A program made the position numbers and the translations under genes. From the NCBI GenBank assembly GCA_030762935.1, contig CM060880.1:14749001-14813000 (forward strand): 64,000 bases of DNA, in the 5' to 3' direction. The notes under the pieces are model-generated. The model was given only the letters and a program-made list of their open reading frames with translations. It did not search any database and was not told where the DNA came from. Source of the DNA: Hymenopus coronatus. Lineage: Eukaryota > Arthropoda > Insecta > Mantodea > Hymenopodidae. Shown in pieces: positions 1-10,160 of the stretch (position 1 is its first letter; each line of letters begins with the position of its first letter).

Positions 1-186
1 CGTCTTTTATCAGGCTTGAGGTTCTTTTACGTGCCGTAAATCTACAACACGGGACCAACGGTTTTACTTCCCTTCGGAAGGAAGCCATGCTAAGGATTTT
101 TACGCCCGAAAAAATGCATCTCCTCCGCCGGGTTTGAACCCGCGACCGTAAGTATATGAAGTTAGCATTACACCACGGAGGGCGAC
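1..186 (-). mobile_element. SINE-A copy, tRNA-derived, 3' part cut by window edge
   Basis: Read on the minus strand, the element starts with GTCGCCCTCCGTGGTGTAAT, a tRNA-like A-box region. A B-box-like GGGTTCAAACCCGG follows, then a conserved body containing CCTTAGCATGGCTTCCTTCC and GATTTACGGCACGTAAAAGA. The same sequence recurs at 10641, 29953, 47301 and 49611, so it is a dispersed family. The head here lacks the GGTTACCATG segment of the other copies. A SINE-E fragment abuts it. Confidence 0.85.
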
Positions 187-277
187 AGGTGGTGATGGAG
201 CAATTGGTGGAAGGAGTGGCGGGGGAAACCACAAATCCCACATTCGGGCGCTTAGGACCGAACCCAAGCAAACGCCT
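187..277 (-). mobile_element. SINE-E fragment
   Basis: Minus-strand text GTGGGATTTGTGGTTTCCCC and CGCCACTCC matches the body of the fuller SINE-E copy at 30596-30925. Just upstream of it a B-box-like GGGTTCGGTCC is visible. It is truncated and joined directly to the head of SINE-A. Confidence 0.6.
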
Positions 278-841
278 AATCATTGAATCACAAATCTGAA
301 ACGCACAACTAAGAATATTTCGGTAAAACAAAGTTACTTCACGTTTATTAGGTGGTTTCCACGTTATCTCACTGCCAGGAGCAGCAGGTGTGAGGTCATG
401 TAAACAGTCCATTATGAATGACATCGTGACGTAAACAGGCCACATTTCTCGGAAACAACACTACAGTCACATTGTGTTCTTAACTAGTTTTCATATTTGT
501 TTCCCCTCTCTTGTGGCGTAATTAGAGTGCGAGTGTGTTTTGTCATCAGCCTGTGTATGTCGCTTTAGCAACGGCTGCACGGGGAAACTGCGCATTTAAT
601 TTCGGGTCTAATAGCTCATCAGTGTCAGCCTTGCTTATCTCAACCGGGGTACGCCACGTTTTTCATTCCCTGCACCATATGTTTCTATTTACTTCATGAT
701 AAACATTTACAGAAATAGTTTTATTATGTATTTCATTGTAAGTGCAGAGTAATGTAGGAGACTGAAGCGATACTCGAATGTTTAGTATAACTGGCGCAAC
801 ATGTGAAAACCTTAATGAGAGCTCGGAAGCGAGTTGTACTG
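278..841. other. No gene seen; single-copy spacer
   Basis: No open frame of useful length, splice-framed exon or repeat shared with the rest of the window was recognised. Base composition is more balanced than in the neighbouring repeats. Confidence 0.5.
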
Positions 842-1556
842 CCTGTCAAATATCTGTCACCTGCACTGATAAACATGTGTTATATTCATATCTATACAAA
901 TGGCCTACTATATAAACAATGTCAATCGTCTGCCTCCAATTCTTCCACACCTGACAGTCTTCGCTCACGTCATCAACGCTATCACTACTTTCTGCACCAT
1001 TATCCTGCATTAGAATTCTTTCTTATAATTTTTAATGTTCTCAACATGTCGACATACATTTTCGCATTCTGGCCCGCAATTTCTGCAATTCGCTGGCGAT
1101 ACAACTGTTCCACATCTTTTAATTTAAAAGTGATATATTAAGTTTTATTTTTGTTTTTTTCTTGTCTTTGAGAACCCTGGAAAGGAGCTCAGAGAAATAT
1201 CAGTTGCCTTGGCTACTCTTTCATTCACTTTCTACACGCTTTTGAAGAACTCGGAAAACATACATTTTCTTCCTTCATCTCTGTCTCTTGTTTCATGAAG
1301 TCAAGGACATTTGCAATTATTTCTCTGCTCTGACTAAGTAATACCTTGCCACTTAACTTTGAAAACGTAGGAGCCATGGTTAAAAAAATAAAATGAACAC
1401 AATTTACTGCTCACTATGCATACAAACTTATGCGGAACACTTTCGATACAGACTGTACAAAGTTAGTTGGCTGTGACTTTAAGTAAGCAAAGTATCATAC
1501 TACAAACTCCGATAAGCTAGGCTCGGTAGCTGGGTTGGCGGTAGGGTCACGATTCC
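842..1556 (-). mobile_element. Deleted DDE transposon (IS630/Tc1-superfamily-like), copy 1
   Basis: This stretch is an inverted, diverged copy of 22702-23380; the two align along their whole length. On the minus strand it opens with a GC-richer leader (GTGACCCTACCGCCAACC), then an ATG, a helix-turn-helix-like peptide, a short C-terminal peptide and an AT-rich end. The catalytic middle of a DDE transposase is missing from both copies, so both probably descend from one internally deleted element. Exact ends and target duplication are not clear. Confidence 0.6.
1010..1377 (-). pseudogene. Transposase remnant: HTH N-terminus fused to C-terminal tail
   Basis: Starting at the ATG at 1377, the frame reads MAPTFSKLSGKVLLSQSREI and then NVLDFMKQE, typical of the first helical region of a transposase family common in invertebrates. 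After frame breaks the second helix-turn-helix piece ERVAKATDISLSS is seen, and near 1070-1010 the tail CENVCRHVENIKNYKKEF before TAA. There are several stops, and no DDE catalytic residues remain. Family assignment comes from remembered patterns and was not tested by search. Confidence 0.5.
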
Positions 1557-1802
1557 AGAAGTTTTGCACCGGCAATTGGTGTGTTGCTATGCACAGGCGT
1601 TGAAATGCCACTCTCTTTCCTTAATTCCGTGCAAAAGCAGGACATTTAATACTTGGAAAAGTTTTACGAGATTATATTTGTCTGTGTCATTATTTATTTA
1701 TATATTTTACGGTTTATTATACACAGTGATGTCACCCTCCATGGTATAGTACGTGTGTGTGAAATCTGGAAGACTAGGTGAAGTTGCTGTGTATACTATT
1801 TC

Positions 1803-2551
1803 TACTTTCTCTACATATACTATGTATATAGTGTATAGAGAAGGTATTTTATTCCATCCAAAAATTCGATACCGAGATTTCACCGGAAAAACATGTTTTG
1901 GGTCCCCCTGGAGCAAAAAAAAGCATTTTCAGAAAAAGGTCCGTGTGTGTGTTTGTGTGTGTCTGTGTATCTTCCAAGTATACGATACAAAGATTTTCAA
2001 GAAAATCCCCCACCCCCAACTACCCTTTACATGGAACTTTTTTCGAAAATTTTAATTTTCTCAAAAATGGCTCTAACGATTTTGATTAAAATCTCTTATA
2101 TTTAAGATATTTACTGACAAACAAAATGTATGCCTTGAACTTTCTGGGAATAGCCCCTGAAGAATATCTACTTTATTCTGGGTGAATTTTACGGAATTAT
2201 GCACAACTGCTAAACCGTAAGGGATGGACGAAAACTCATTACACAAAAAATATAGAGCACATTAAAACACATAATTTATGTTATATAAATTTTGTTCGTG
2301 GAGTTGGTCGTTTTTGAGATATTCCTTGTTTTTTGTTTCAGCTTTGAAAACTTATACTTTTCTCATAGAGGAACGTGTCAACCATCTCTTTAACCTAAGG
2401 TACTCCCTTATTTCGCTTCTACTTATAAGGAAGCAAGTATTTCTGCTAATTTTTTTTTCTCGATTAGCATGAAGTAAATAGAAGCATAAGCTTTTTAACA
2501 ATAATTTGTTACAGAGATGTAGAGAAAGTCACGTGAATGGAACACATCAGA
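1803..2551 (-). mobile_element. HPE element, near full length
   Basis: The terminal palindrome reads TACTTTCTCTACATATACTA then TGTATATAGTGTATAGAGAA. A GT-rich tract (about 1942-1965) and the GATGTAGAGAAAGTCACGTG end follow. It lacks the AAATACCAA...TTGGTATTT palindrome block and is shorter than typical copies. The opposite end finishes in GAACACATCAGA. A SINE-E fragment and a mariner remnant follow directly. Confidence 0.85.
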
Positions 2552-2561
2552 CATTGATGAT

Positions 2562-2640
2562 ACATGGAATGAAGATGGAGCACCCGTGGAATGCAATGGC
2601 GGGGGAAACTGAAGAACCCTGCATTTGCAACAATTTACAA
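2562..2640 (-). mobile_element. SINE-E fragment
   Basis: The sequence ACATGGAATGAAGATGGAGC followed by CCGTGGAATGCAATGGCGGG parallels 48705-48760 of the SINE-E copy on the same strand. Neither tRNA head nor tail is preserved. It lies between an HPE end and the mariner remnant. Confidence 0.45.
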
Positions 2641-2660
2641 TTGGATAATTGAATTGAAAC

Positions 2661-3108
2661 GTGACAATACATCCACAAATAATGAATATCATTCAGGATT
2701 CCTCCGAAATGGATAACAAAATCCAAGATGTGGTTTTGAGTGATCAACGAATCAAAGTTCGCGAAATAGTAAAGGTCACAGACCTATCACACGGTACAGT
2801 ATTCTCAACTTTGCACCAAAAATTAGGTTTGACAACATCTACAACATCCTCCGTATTCACCAGATTTGGTCCCAGTGACATTTTCTTTTATTTCCAAACT
2901 TGAAAAAATAGCTCGGGGGAAAATGATTCACGTCTATCGACGTGGTCATGTCCCAAACAGATGCCTATTTTGAGGACCTTCCTAAATTCTACTTTTTGGA
3001 AGGCTTAAAACAGTTGAAGTGCTGGAAAATGTGTACCGAGCTAGGAGATTATGTTGAAAAAAATAAAAGAATAATCTTTTTCTAAGGACTTATTGAATAT
3101 CCCTCGTA
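2661..3108 (+). pseudogene. Mariner transposase remnant with internal deletion
   Basis: The frame from 2661 contains SDQRIKVREIVKVTDLSHG and STLHQKLGL, the second helix-turn-helix of mariner transposases. A second frame gives FLLFPNLKK, stop, LGGK. A third gives DAYFEDLPKFYFLEGLKQLK and then CTELGDYVEK up to TAA at 3083-3085; this is the usual mariner C-terminus. The catalytic D,D34D core between these parts is gone. The 3' end GGACTTATTGAATATCCCTC then TA looks like a mariner end. No 5' inverted repeat was found. It is dead, with frameshifts and a stop. Confidence 0.8.
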
Positions 3109-3111
3109 CAA

Positions 3112-3160
3112 TACTTTCTCGTCTACTATGTAGTTGTACATATGCGTTAGAGAAAGTAAA
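3112..3160. mobile_element. Isolated HPE terminal hairpin
   Basis: TACTTTCTCGTCTACTATGT followed by AGTTGTACATATGCGTTAGA and GAAAGTAAAAAT is a diverged copy of the HPE palindromic terminus, with no clear body attached. It abuts the mariner 3' end. Diverged text near 3230-3260 (AGCTTTCTGGAAATTGACCT) may be an old remainder of the same copy. Confidence 0.5.
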
Positions 3161-3162
3161 AA

Positions 3163-3604
3163 TCAACAAAAATTCGATTTACTGATTCATTATTGAATAT
3201 GTTGAAAGAAATACACGGATGCTCGGAGCTTTCTGGAAATTGACCTCAAAACGTGCATTAGTAGCATAATTTAGGTGAAGGGAAGCTAAAGAAGTAAAAG
3301 CTATACGAGTGTTTGAGTACTCCCTCACATGATGTGCCCCCTGCCGCGCACGTCATGTCGGTATTGCGACGAAACATCTTTATCGACTCGTATCCTCCAA
3401 GTGATGACGACACGGATTACATCACTACCAGCAACAGGTCATGTGGGAGTGTGTCCAACACCTGTTCCCTATCTCAACACCTTCTTTGGCAGCCTTCATT
3501 TCAAAAAGGACACGTTGCAAATGCATACATCTCAAGTTGAACGTCCGATGAATTCAGCACAATGAAGCAATGTCCATATCGCTGTATGCCTTTCAGTAAC
3601 ATGA

Positions 3605-3606
<2 letters not shown>
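3163..3606. other. No gene seen
   Basis: Overlapping short open frames exist on both strands but have no recognisable motif. An HPE-like scrap may lie at the left edge. No tRNA, SINE or splice-framed exon was seen. Confidence 0.4.

Positions 3607-3675
<69 letters not shown>
3607..3675. repeat. (AT)n microsatellite
   Basis: About 34 uninterrupted AT dinucleotides occupy the position where the next HPE copy would have its terminal palindrome. The tract is followed by GCGGATACAGAACGTAATG, a degraded form of the usual TATAGAGAAGGTATTG. It may have grown out of the TATGTACATA palindrome, which is inference. Confidence 0.95.
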
Positions 3676-3676
<1 letters not shown>

Positions 3677-3786
3677 CGGATACAGAACGTAATGTACACC
3701 ACCCAAAAATTCGATGTCGAGATTTCACCGGAAATATATGTTTTTAGACCCTTTAAATAAGAAAAATTAACAAAAAGTGATTGTGC

Positions 3787-3824
<38 letters not shown>

Positions 3825-3920
3825 ACAGCTTAGCTCAAAAACTAAAAGACCGCTAAATACCAAATTTGGTATTTACTAAAGAGTTATTCACAATACAAAT
3901 AAAATGTGTCTTGAATTTTT
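3676..3920 (-). mobile_element. HPE element split by a nested HPE, hairpin-side half
   Basis: It contains CACCCAAAAATTCGATG, CACCGGAAATATATG, a (GT)n tract at about 3788-3822 and ACCAAATTTGGTATTTA. It stops in the T run of CTTGAATTTTT at 3920, where a second HPE begins. The sequence resumes at 4780 with TTTTTTGGGAATAGCCCCTG, exactly the text expected to follow in intact copies. Confidence 0.85.
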
Positions 3921-4056
3921 ACTTTCTCTGTACGCACTATGTACATAGTGTATAGAGAAAGTATTGCAATCCACCAAAAAATTCGATACCGAGATTTCAC
4001 CGGAAATATATGTCTTAAGGTCCCCCGTATCCCAAAAAAGTATTTTCAGAAAAAGG

Positions 4057-4097
<41 letters not shown>

Positions 4098-4779
4098 GTG
4101 TGCCTGTGAACACTATAACTCAAAAACGAAAAGTCGGTAAAATACCAAACTTGGTATTTAAGTTTAGTATCTTCCAGGGATGCGACACGAAGATTTTGAG
4201 AAAAATCCCCCCACCCCCAACTACCCTTTACATGGAACTTTTTTTGATTTTATAAAAAATGGCTAACGATTTTGATTAAAATATCGTATATTAAAGATAT
4301 TTTCTTGACAAATAAAATGTATATCTTGAATTTTATGGGAATAGCCTCTGAACACCACTTTATTCTGGATGAATTTTACGGAATTTTGTATAACTGCTAA
4401 ACCGTTACACACGGACAAAAACTTACCACACAACAAATGTAGAGCATCTTTAAACACACAGTTTATGTTATATACATTTTTTTTTCGTGGAGTTGATTGT
4501 TTTTGAGATATTCCTTGTTTTTGATTTCAGCTATAAAAACGTATACTTTTCTCATACAGGACTTTGTGAACTCGTGACCATACAAACAAAGGAACTTGAG
4601 TCACAGAGCAACCAGCTTTTGACTATCACTTTAACCTATGGTAGCCCCTTATTTCGCTTCTACTAACAAGGAAGCAAGTAATAAGACTATTTCTGCTAAT
4701 TGTTGCTCCACTAGATGAAGTAAATAGAATAATTTGTTGCAGTGATATAGAGAAAGTCATGTGAATGGAACACATCAGA
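3921..4779 (-). mobile_element. Full-length HPE nested inside another HPE
   Basis: It starts ACTTTCTCTGTACGCACTAT and ends GTGAATGGAACACATCAGA. Both ends lie against T runs of the interrupted host copy (five T before, six T after). The core has a (GT)n tract at about 4060-4095. The element is 859 bases long and is intact by comparison with others. This nesting gives precise family boundaries. Confidence 0.92.
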
Positions 4780-5221
4780 TTTTTTGGGAATAGCCCCTGA
4801 AGAACCCTGTAGAATTTGGCATAACAGTTTAACCGTAAGGCATAGGCAAAAACCTACTATACAAAAAATGTAGATCTCGCTAAAAACACACAATTTATAT
4901 CATATCCATTTTTGTCTTAAAGTTGATCGTTTACAAGAAACTCCTTGTTATTGGTTTCAATTTAAAATATACTTTTCTCAGACAGAAAATGGCCATGTTT
5001 TTTTTCTTTCTTTCTTTTGTTCTATTGCTGGCCAAGTAAAGAAGCCAATTTCAATGGCAATCGCATAACGATAGCTTTTAAAACATTTGACTATCGCTTT
5101 AGCCTAGTGTATTCCTTTAGTTCCCTTCTACTTATAAGGAATTAAGTAATAAGAACAGTCTTTTGTAAGAAGTTTGTTTGTAGAGCAGCTAGAGAAAGCC
5201 ATGTGAGTGTGACACATCAGA
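4780..5221 (-). mobile_element. Second half of the split HPE (subfamily B end)
   Basis: It continues from 3920 with TTTTTTGGGAATAGCCCCTG and ends CAGCTAGAGAAAGCCATGTG then AGTGTGACACATCAGA. GAGTGTGACACATC, rather than GAATGGAACACATC, marks subfamily B. So an A-type element inserted into a B-type element. Confidence 0.85.
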
Positions 5222-5226
5222 TTTTT

Positions 5227-5907
5227 AGTAAAAGATCCGTCTGTGTGTGGACAGCATAGCTCAAAAACGAAAAGTCCATTACATACCAAACTTGGTATTT
5301 AAGTTAAGTATATTCCAAGGATGCGACACGAAGATTTTACTTTACATGGAAAAAGTTTCGAAATTTTTGATTTCCTCAAAATTGGCTCTAACGATTTTAA
5401 TTAAAATACCGCATATTAAATATTTAAAGGAAAATAATATATATATCTTGAATGTTCTGGGAATAGCCCCTGAAGACCTCTTTATAATTTTATTCTAGAT
5501 GAATTTTGTATAACTGGTAAACCGTAAGAGAGAAAAATTTACCCCCCCCCAAACGTAGATCACGTTAAAACACATTGACATATGTGCCTTTTTATTTTTT
5601 TTAATTTTTTTATTTTTTATTTATTTTGGTAGAACTGGCCGTTTCTGAAACATTACTTGTTATTTGTTTTTTAAAACACTTATGTTTTTCTCAAACGGGA
5701 CCATACAAATGGAACCCAACCTCAAACAAAAGGTTTGGCTATCGCTTTAGCCTAATGTATTCCCTTATTTCATTTCTACTTAAAAGAAAGCAAGTAATAA
5801 GTCCAATTATGTAAATATTTATCTCGATTAGCATGATTTAGGTAAAATAATAATAATAATAATAATAGTTTATAATAGAGAAAGTCATGTGAATGGAACA
5901 CATCGGA
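5227..5907 (-). mobile_element. HPE truncated at the hairpin side
   Basis: It begins within the microsatellite block (AAAAGATCCGTCTGTGTGTG) and runs to GTGAATGGAACACATCGGA. The terminal palindrome is absent. The block with CACGAAGATTTT is shortened. A (TAA)n run lies at about 5849-5866, close to the left-end stem-loop. Confidence 0.8.
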
Positions 5908-6334
5908 TTTTTTTTAAGTAGATCGAACTTGTTCACACTGACCTCCTTTCTAGTTCTAACCAGGAAGGATGGAGGGGATGAAGGGGACACCCGAAAGGCG
6001 ATCAGATCCGGACGACCAAGTACGCTAGCAAGAACGAGGTCTTTATTGATTCGATGGAGTCCGTCCAGGCGCCCGTTAGCCCTAATACCTGCACCTCTGA
6101 CACGAGACAAACTCTCAGGAGCCAGGTCGGACTAACCAAATGCCAGGGAGAAACCTTTCCAAAGCGGACAAATTACCGGCCTGGCACAACAGGCGAACCG
6201 CCATCGCCTGGTCCTACAACCCTGCAACAGATGAAAGGTAATAATGGAGACAGGAAATTAGCTATACGATACGAGAGGGCATTTGGTATTGGATTTCAAA
6301 TCTGAGTTAGAAGTTACCCACATAAAGCGTTTTA
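5908..6334. other. GC-richer single-copy island, no gene recognised
   Basis: Both strands carry 80-90-codon open frames here, but none shows a known motif, signal peptide or splice frame. Composition differs sharply from the AT-rich HPE on its left. It could be a fragment of an unrecognised retroelement. Confidence 0.4.
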
Positions 6335-6540
6335 CCGAAGTTTTCCTTTACTCTAAGAAAATAAATGTCGATAACTTCAAGCTCTAAGGATCCCAGGCAC
6401 ATTAGAGTTTAATTTCACCTATTTCATTCATTCATCGTCCGGTATGACCCTCCAGAATATCGACCACGGGAAACCACGAAAAAACTCATGGTCAGAGTGC
6501 GCCAAAGAGTATTGAACCCGGTAACTACGAAACCGCGGAT
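6335..6540. mobile_element. Two diverged SINE-B pieces, tail (+) then head (-)
   Basis: Bases 6335-6455 match the plus-orientation SINE-B body (TGTCGATAACTTCAAGCTC, CATCGTCCGGTATGACCC). Bases 6466-6540 match the minus-orientation head side (GGGAAACCACGAAAAAACTC, GTATTGAACCCGGTAACTAC). Both are old and diverged, and they meet in an inverted arrangement. Confidence 0.5.
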
Positions 6541-6699
6541 CTCAGAACTTTGCATGGAGCCATTTCTCTTGAAGATATTTCTCCAAAAACTTTCCCGCCT
6601 TGTTTAAGAAATATCTGAATGATATATAAAACTTGGTTTACACGTTCCAGTTATGCTGTTCTTTCTATTTATTCATTTCTCCTCCTCTCTTTCTCTCTC

Positions 6700-6870
6700 C
6701 CTCATTGTCACACACATTACTACACAAACTGGCGCGCGCACGCGCATTCGCAGTTTTCTCTAAAAACAATTTGCATTTTTTTGGGTTCAGTAAACCTCAA
6801 GACGTTCATTTCCGGTGACATTTGAATATTTCTTTGGATGCAATACAATGGTTTCTCTACTTGATATAGG
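6700..6870 (+). mobile_element. HPE fragment, hairpin-side quarter
   Basis: A CA/CG-rich tract, then TTTGGGTTCAGTAAACC, CATTTCCGGTGACATTTGAA, TTTCTTTGGATGCAATACAA and TGGTTTCTCTAC parallel the final 170 bases of plus-orientation HPEs. It is strongly diverged and the palindrome is incomplete. Confidence 0.6.
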
Positions 6871-7077
6871 TTGATTTTGGGTGGGTGCCTGGACATAAGG
6901 GAATTTTAGGCAATGAGAAAATAGATATCTTTGGAAAAAGGGATCTGCTCAAAAATGTACTGGTCTTTAACCAATAGCGATAGGAGATATACAAATGAAT
7001 TACAACCCGATCCCACCATTATAATAGTTAAGACCGGTCAAGCCTATCCCCTGTGGGTAAGTGATATAACATGTAAA

Positions 7078-7374
7078 TATTTCATGTGTTCCATTCACAT
7101 TATTTCTTTAACTATTCTTATAAACTACTATTCTTTCATCTACTTCATGTTAATAAAAACAGACAGAAGTTGTTACTTAGTTCCTTATAAGAACGGAAAT
7201 AAGGGAATACACTAGGCTAAGATTTTAAGTCAGATCTTTTAAATACTGGTTACTATGTAATGCAATTAAAATCCCGTTAGACAAAAGCGAATAACGACTT
7301 CCCATTTGAGTAAATATTGGTAATTTTAAAACCATAACGAGGAATATCTCGGAATTGGTTAGATCTACAAAAAT
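7078..7374 (+). mobile_element. HPE left part, probably split by the next copy
   Basis: It starts with TTCATGTGTTCCATTCACAT and contains TACTTCATGTTAATAAAAAC and AATAAGGGAATACACTAGGC. It ends at CTACAAAAA where a complete HPE begins. After that copy, AAAAATATGTACATGACAG at about 8258 resembles the expected continuation (AAAATGTATATGACATAA), which suggests another nested insertion. Confidence 0.7.
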
Positions 7375-8071
7375 TTGATGTGTTCCATTCACATGATTTT
7401 CTCAACATCTCTGCAACAAATTATTGTTAAAATGCTGATGATTCTATTTACTTCATGCTAATCGAGAAAAAATAGCTTATACTTGCCTCCTTGTAAGTAG
7501 AAGCGAAATAAGGGAGTACCATAGGTTAAAGTGAAAGCCAAAAGCTGGTTGCTATGTGACTGAAGTTCCGTTGTTTGTATGGACAGCAGTTGACAAATTC
7601 CTGTATGAGAAAATTATGTTTTTCCAAACTGAAGCCAAAAACAAGGAATATCTCAAAAATTGTCAACCCCACGAAAAAAAAATGTATATAACATAAATCG
7701 TGTGTTTTAAAGGGCTCTACATTTTGTTTGCGATAAGTTTTTGTCCCTCTCTTACGGTTCAGCAGTTATGCAAAATTGCGTAAAACTGATCCAGAATAAA
7801 GTAGTCTCCAGAAAATTGAAAATATACATTTCATTTGTCAGGTAAATATCTTTAATATATTTTAATCAAAATCGTTAGAGCCATTTTTGAGAAAATCAAA
7901 CATTTCGAAAAATGTCCATGTAAAGAGTAGTTTGGGGCGGGAGGACTTTTCTGAAAATCTTCGTGTCGCATCTCTGGAAGATACTAAACTTAAATACTAA
8001 AGTTTGGTATTTAACAGTCTTTTCGTTTTAGAGCTATGCTGTCCACAGACACACACACGCACGCACGCACG

Positions 8072-8116
<45 letters not shown>

Positions 8117-8259
8117 ACACAGACCTCTTTCTGAAAATGCTTTTTTTGGATTCAGGGGGATCCAAAATATGTATTTCCGGTGAAATCTCGGTATCGAATT
8201 TTTGGATGCGATACAATCCTTTCTCTATATACTATGTACATAGTGCCTGTAGAGAAAGC
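7375..8259 (+). mobile_element. HPE element, full length
   Basis: It runs from TTGATGTGTTCCATTCACAT to GTGCCTGTAGAGAAAGC. Its core has a long CA/CG microsatellite at about 8048-8114 that opens with (ACGC)n before turning into (CA)n. ACTATGTACATAGT is kept in the terminal palindrome. Confidence 0.88.
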
Positions 8260-8289
8260 AAAAATATGTACATGACAGATAAAATAGTT

Positions 8290-8660
8290 GATGTACAGAT
8301 TGAAACATTAGTTTACGATTACCTCTCTCGTTTAAGTAAGAAAAGTTTTGGCAAGCGATAGCATGTAACAAGTTCTGTTTCGTTTATACAGCCTAAGTTG
8401 GCCTTGATTTCGCAAAAGGAATCGAACTAGATCACCCACACGGTATGTGATAGTTGAACACGTGTTTGCCTTTAGCACTGAATATTTTACATAGACAAAG
8501 AAAAAGTGGTCACGCTTTTAATCAATCCGAGGTCATAATAATATATATACCTTCAGTCTATGAGATCACCTGTGTCTTACGTCACGTGGGTTGCAAAATT
8601 AAAACTCTTGTAACACCCACATGGGTAGAAACCTTTCTTAGCATTTAACATACGCTTTTT
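8290..8660. other. No gene seen
   Basis: This is a single-copy AT-rich stretch between HPE copies. The first 40 bases may be the tail of the interrupted copy described at 7078. Two short open frames lack recognisable motifs. Confidence 0.4.
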
Positions 8661-8750
8661 ACTTTCTCTACCATACATAGTAAGGTAGAGAAGGTACCGA
8701 AACCGAGATTTCATCGGAAATAAATGTTTTGAGAACACCTAAATAAAAAA
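8661..8750 (-). mobile_element. HPE hairpin-side end of a split copy
   Basis: ACTTTCTCTACCATACATAG then TAAGGTAGAGAAGGT forms a shortened terminal palindrome. Text continues to CACCTAAATAAAAAA, where a plus-oriented HPE starts. The rest of this copy resumes at 9607 with AAAAAAACATTTATAGAAAA. Confidence 0.8.
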
Positions 8751-9606
8751 TCTAATGAGTTCCATTCACATGACTTTCTCTACATCACTACAACAAATTA
8801 TTGTTAAAAATCTTATGGTTCTATTTACTTCATGCTAATCGAGAATAAATTAACAGAAATAGTTTTATTACATGCTTCCTTTTAAGTTGAAGCTAAATAA
8901 GGGAGTATCATAGGTTAAAGTGGTATTTGACTATCACTGGTTGCTGTTTGCTATGTGAGTAAAATTCCTTTGTTTGTATGGACAGGAGTTGACAAATTCC
9001 CGTATGATAAAAGTAAGTTTTTTAACGGTGAAACCAAAAACAAACAATATCTAAAAAACAATCAACTCCACGTAAAAAATGTATTTAACATAAATTATGT
9101 GCTTTAACGTGCTCTATATTTTTTGTGTGGCAAGTTTTTGTCCATCTCTTACGGTTTAGCAGTTATGCAAAATTCCGTAAAATGCATCCTGAATAAAGTA
9201 GTCTTCAGAAGTTATTCCTAGAAAATTTAAGATATACGCTTTATTTGTTAGTTATATCTTTAATGTACGATATTTTAATCAAAATCTTAGGAGCCATTTT
9301 TGAGAAAATCAAAATTTTTGAAAAAAAGTTCCATGTAAAGGGTAGTTGGAGGTGGGTTTTTTTTTTCTGAAAAATCTTCGTGTCGCATCCCTGGAAGATA
9401 CCAAACTTAAATACCAAGTTTGGTATTTTACTAACTTTTCCTTTTTGAAATATCGTGTTCAAAGACACACGGACACACATACACACACATGGACTTTTTT
9501 TCTGAAAATGTTTTTTTTTTTGGATACAGGGACCCTAAAACATATATTTCCGGTGAAATCTCGGTATCAAATTTTACACTATGTACGTAGTACGTGTAGA
9601 GAAAGT
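8751..9606 (+). mobile_element. Full-length HPE nested in opposite orientation
   Basis: It runs from TCTAATGAGTTCCATTCACA to GTACGTGTAGAGAAAGT. It lies in the A run of the surrounding minus-oriented copy, so on the other strand the target is a T run. The terminal palindrome has lost part of its first arm (TTTTACACTATGTACGTAGT). Confidence 0.9.
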
Positions 9607-10160
9607 AAAAAAACATTTATAGAAAAATATCCGTGTATGCGTGCGTGTCCGTGAGCAACATAAGTCGAAAACGAAAAGGCCGTTAAATACCAAACTTGGT
9701 ATGTAAGTTCAGAGTCTTCCAAGGATAAAACCCACCCCAAACTACCCTTTACTTAGAACATTTTTCGAAAATTTGTATTTTCTTAAAAATGGCACTCACG
9801 ATTTTGATTAAAATAGCATAGATTTCAGATATTTTTATGAAAAAATAAAAGGTATAGCTTGAAGTGCTCTTCGTTCTGGAGGACGTTTGCTAACCGGTAA
9901 ACCGTAAGGCAAGACAAAATCCTACCGCAGAAAAATGTAAATCTCTTAACATACACAATATCCTATATATTTTTTGTGGAGTTAACTATTTGCAGGCGTA
10001 TTCTTAATTTATGGCTACAATTTTAAAATACTTTTACTTTAGTCAAACGGAATATCGGTATTCGTTTCATATATCACTTGTTTTATTCCTGGTCATGCAA
10101 AAGGAACCAAAATTCCATGTCATTGCATGACTACAGCGTTTAAGACATTAGCCTATCACT
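9607..10160 (-). mobile_element. Second part of the split HPE, end truncated
   Basis: It resumes with AACATTTATAGAAAAATATC and GTGCGTGTCCGTGAGCAACA, and carries ATACCAAACTTGGTATGTAA. It ends near ACATTAGCCTATCACTGG, before the GTAGAGAAAGT terminus, where a GC-rich SINE-F unit takes over. Confidence 0.75.

Noticed and set aside
803..1141. 112-codon open frame on the plus strand
   Set aside because: It is antisense to the DDE-transposase remnant whose real reading lies on the minus strand. The inverted copy at 23053-23346 gives a similar antisense frame.
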